Assembly (NCBI GenBank): GCA_963832715.1
Contig: CAWHVB010000007.1
Span: forward strand, 248,001-312,000
DNA: 64,000 nt
Source: DATFVA01 sp963832715
GTDB taxonomy: Bacteria > Bacteroidota > Ignavibacteria > Ignavibacteriales > Ignavibacteriaceae
Direction of reading: 5' to 3'
In this document: one piece after another, positions 62,383 to 64,000 of the stretch
How the letters are laid out: every line of letters begins with the position of its first letter
Position numbering within the stretch: the stretch's first letter is position 1
Program-made: the position numbers and the translations under genes
Notes under the pieces: generated by a model
Told to the model about the DNA's origin: nothing
The model's database searches: none
What the model saw: the letters and a program-made list of their open reading frames with translations, nothing else

Positions 62383-64000
62383 TCAGAATTTTCTACCTTT
62401 AACCATGCCTTTGAATGATATCTTTACTGCTGTACCATTATCAGATTCAATTTCTAATTTACCCGACATTTGTGTTGTAAGGGAAGTAACCAACTGCAAA
62501 CCAAGTGAATCTGTATTTTCGATATCAATATCGGCAGGGAACCCGATTCCGTTATCTTCCACGACAATCTGATAATCCTCGTCTTTACTGAAGAGCCTGA
62601 CAACGATTTCGCCGTCATTCCTGTCTTTGAAAGCATGCTTAATTGAATTGGATATAAGTTCGTTTATAATCAGTCCGCACAGGATCGCCTGATCTATTTC
62701 AAGTAAGATCTGGGGTGCTTCACACCTGATGCTGATATTAGTGAGCTGCGAGCGGTAGGTCATTGATAAATCACGGATCAGTGAATCAATATAATCTGAA
62801 AAATTTATCTTGTCCAGATCGCGTGACTGATACAGTTTTTCGTGTATCAATGCCATTGATCGGATGCGGCTCTGGCTTTCCTTGAATACCTGCAGGATTT
62901 TTTTGTCGTTCAGATAACCTGCCTGAAGATTTAATAGACTGGAGACTATCTGGAGATTATTCTTAACACGGTGATGAACCTCTCTCAGGAGTACAATCTT
63001 CTCTTTGAGGGATTCATTTATCTGTTCCTGAGCATGTTTTCTCTGGGCAACTTCTTTCTTAAGTTCTTCGTTAGCAACGGATAACTCTTTAGTTCTTTCT
63101 TTGACCATCTCTTCGAGTCTCTCTTTAGTCTGCTCAAGTTTGATAAGAGCGGCCCGTCTCTGGGTGCCGTCACGGAGAACAGCAAGGCCCCCCACTACTT
63201 TACCTTCCTGATCAAAAATGGGGGAATATTGTGCTTCAACGAAGTATTCTGTTCCGTTTTGAAGATCCTTCATAAATTTCCCCCTTGCCGAAACACGGTT
63301 CCCCTCCAGTGCGCTTCTGAAGAATTTTTCTTCACCGTCCTGGAAAAAAGAAGGCATCACATCTTTGAGGGTCTTTCCCTTTGTATCGTTTTTTTTGAGA
63401 CCGGACATTCTTTCCATTCCAGGGTTCCACCGGGTCAGCTGAAGATCATTATTAAATGCAAAAATTCCATCTATACTACTATTTATCAACCTGTCGGAAA
63501 AATCCTTCTCAACTAAAATTGCTTCATTCGCCTTCCCCCTCTCCTGAATTTCCCGAACCAGAGCATAAAAAACTACCAGGAATATTATAAGGCTAAAGAC
63601 TGTACCAATAATTATTGTAAAAAATGTTTCTCTGACCGAACTGATGATAGTCAAATCCCAGCCTTCAAGGGCTTTATATTCCACAGACTTCATCTGGGAT
63701 ACAAATGAAAAAACCCGGTTCATAATATCACTGCCGACTCTCATCTTATAACGATTTATAGTTCCCTTATCGTCCCCCAGTTTTTTCAGTTCGATTGTGT
63801 TAGTGAGCACACTAAGTCTTGAAGTAATAAGAGAGGCTAAAGTATCAACAGACAGCATCTTAACGCTATCCCCTGAAACAAGGGATTTGAGCTCAATCAG
63901 ATCTGACGAGATTGCAGATTCAGTGTTTAGAAAAGGCTGCAGGTAATGTTCTTCACCTGTGATTAGAAATGACCTCTGGCTTTCTTCCGCCCGGCTCAGT
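62383..64000 (-). CDS. CHASE3/PAS sensor histidine kinase, cut by the right window edge
   Basis: The reading frame stays open past 63858 to the window edge, so the in-frame ATG there is not the start. The edge segment EESQRSFLITGEEHYLQPFL is the extracellular CHASE3 signature. A membrane helix (ETFFTIIIGTVFSLIIFLVV), one PAS domain (~110-230 from the visible Met) and a coiled coil follow. The kinase is HisKA_2 type: His is in REVHHRVKNNLQIVSSLLN. The ATPase has DNGIGFPAD and LGLQLV. The N-terminal membrane helix lies outside the window. Confidence 0.9.
   Translation of the reverse strand, partial: LSRAEESQRSFLITGEEHYLQPFLNTESAISSDLIELKSLVSGDSVKMLSVDTLASLITSRLSVLTNTIELKKLGDDKGTINRYKMRVGSDIMNRVFSFVSQMKSVEYKALEGWDLTIISSVRETFFTIIIGTVFSLIIFLVVFYALVREIQERGKANEAILVEKDFSDRLINSSIDGIFAFNNDLQLTRWNPGMERMSGLKKNDTKGKTLKDVMPSFFQDGEEKFFRSALEGNRVSARGKFMKDLQNGTEYFVEAQYSPIFDQEGKVVGGLAVLRDGTQRRAALIKLEQTKERLEEMVKERTKELSVANEELKKEVAQRKHAQEQINESLKEKIVLLREVHHRVKNNLQIVSSLLNLQAGYLNDKKILQVFKESQSRIRSMALIHEKLYQSRDLDKINFSDYIDSLIRDLSMTYRSQLTNISIRCEAPQILLEIDQAILCGLIINELISNSIKHAFKDRNDGEIVVRLFSKDEDYQIVVEDNGIGFPADIDIENTDSLGLQLVTSLTTQMSGKLEIESDNGTAVKISFKGMVKGRKF

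Overview
The window reads as a low-to-moderate GC chromosome segment of a Bacteroidota/Ignavibacteriota-type bacterium, most like the Ignavibacteria. Three things point there. A gingipain-family (C25) secreted protein carries a FlgD-like, T9SS-type C-terminal domain. TAnnTTTG -7 promoter elements sit in front of several genes and both tRNAs. The housekeeping and envelope genes are typical of the group. The lineage call is inference; no rRNA is present.

Layout. 1-5 kb: an OxyR regulator, a palindrome-rich gap, a frameshifted IS110-family transposase with a candidate bridge-RNA leader, and small secreted or membrane proteins. 6-16 kb: a fatty acid desaturase, secreted proteins, a seven-repeat propeller lipoprotein, a nucleotidyltransferase with a 55-residue partner gene (toxin-antitoxin-like), a broken methyltransferase, a CheY-like regulator, a PAS histidine kinase and two metabolic or hypothetical genes. 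16-19 kb: a large hybrid kinase/receiver/AraC regulator. 19.7-21.3 kb: the most unusual locus. It holds one intact tRNA-Leu(CAG), a tRNA-Leu remnant fused to a GIY-YIG nuclease gene, and six perfectly phased 162-bp tandem units, each carrying a tRNA-Leu 5' half with a palindrome inserted in its D-loop. 21-34 kb: housekeeping genes (PBP1A, LpxH, M1 aminopeptidase, GlgC, Nudix), then the compact minus-strand run purC-DUF971-pgsA-pgpA-cinA-thpR-recA-recX. 34-41 kb: a thioredoxin lipoprotein, two tiny Cys-plus-membrane proteins, dipeptidyl carboxypeptidase, tRNA-Phe and a glmS operon. 41-60 kb: the gingipain-like protein, then a surface-polysaccharide locus (Wzi-like porin, sugar transferase, two aminotransferases, three glycosyltransferases, O-antigen ligase, a frameshifted asparagine-synthase-like gene, a MurJ-like flippase) ending at RNase HIII. 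60-64 kb: an 11-bp repeat array with a promoter, a DinB-like protein, a small secreted protein and a CHASE3/PAS histidine kinase cut by the right edge.

How they work together. GlmS supplies amino sugars to envelope synthesis next door. The polysaccharide genes form a divergent pair of operons covering aminosugar modification, glycosyl transfer, flipping, polymerisation or ligation, and an outer-membrane partner. The purC-recX run couples nucleotide, phospholipid and DNA-repair functions in a tight operon.

The best candidate for an undescribed system is the tRNA-Leu / GIY-YIG / palindrome array. It looks like a tRNA-derived repeat family that inserts palindromes at one fixed D-loop position and encodes a nuclease whose C-terminus is read from tRNA sequence. 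Two 11-bp repeat arrays next to Bacteroidota-type promoters, and a dispersed ~135-bp repeat pair, are further structure that the genes do not explain.
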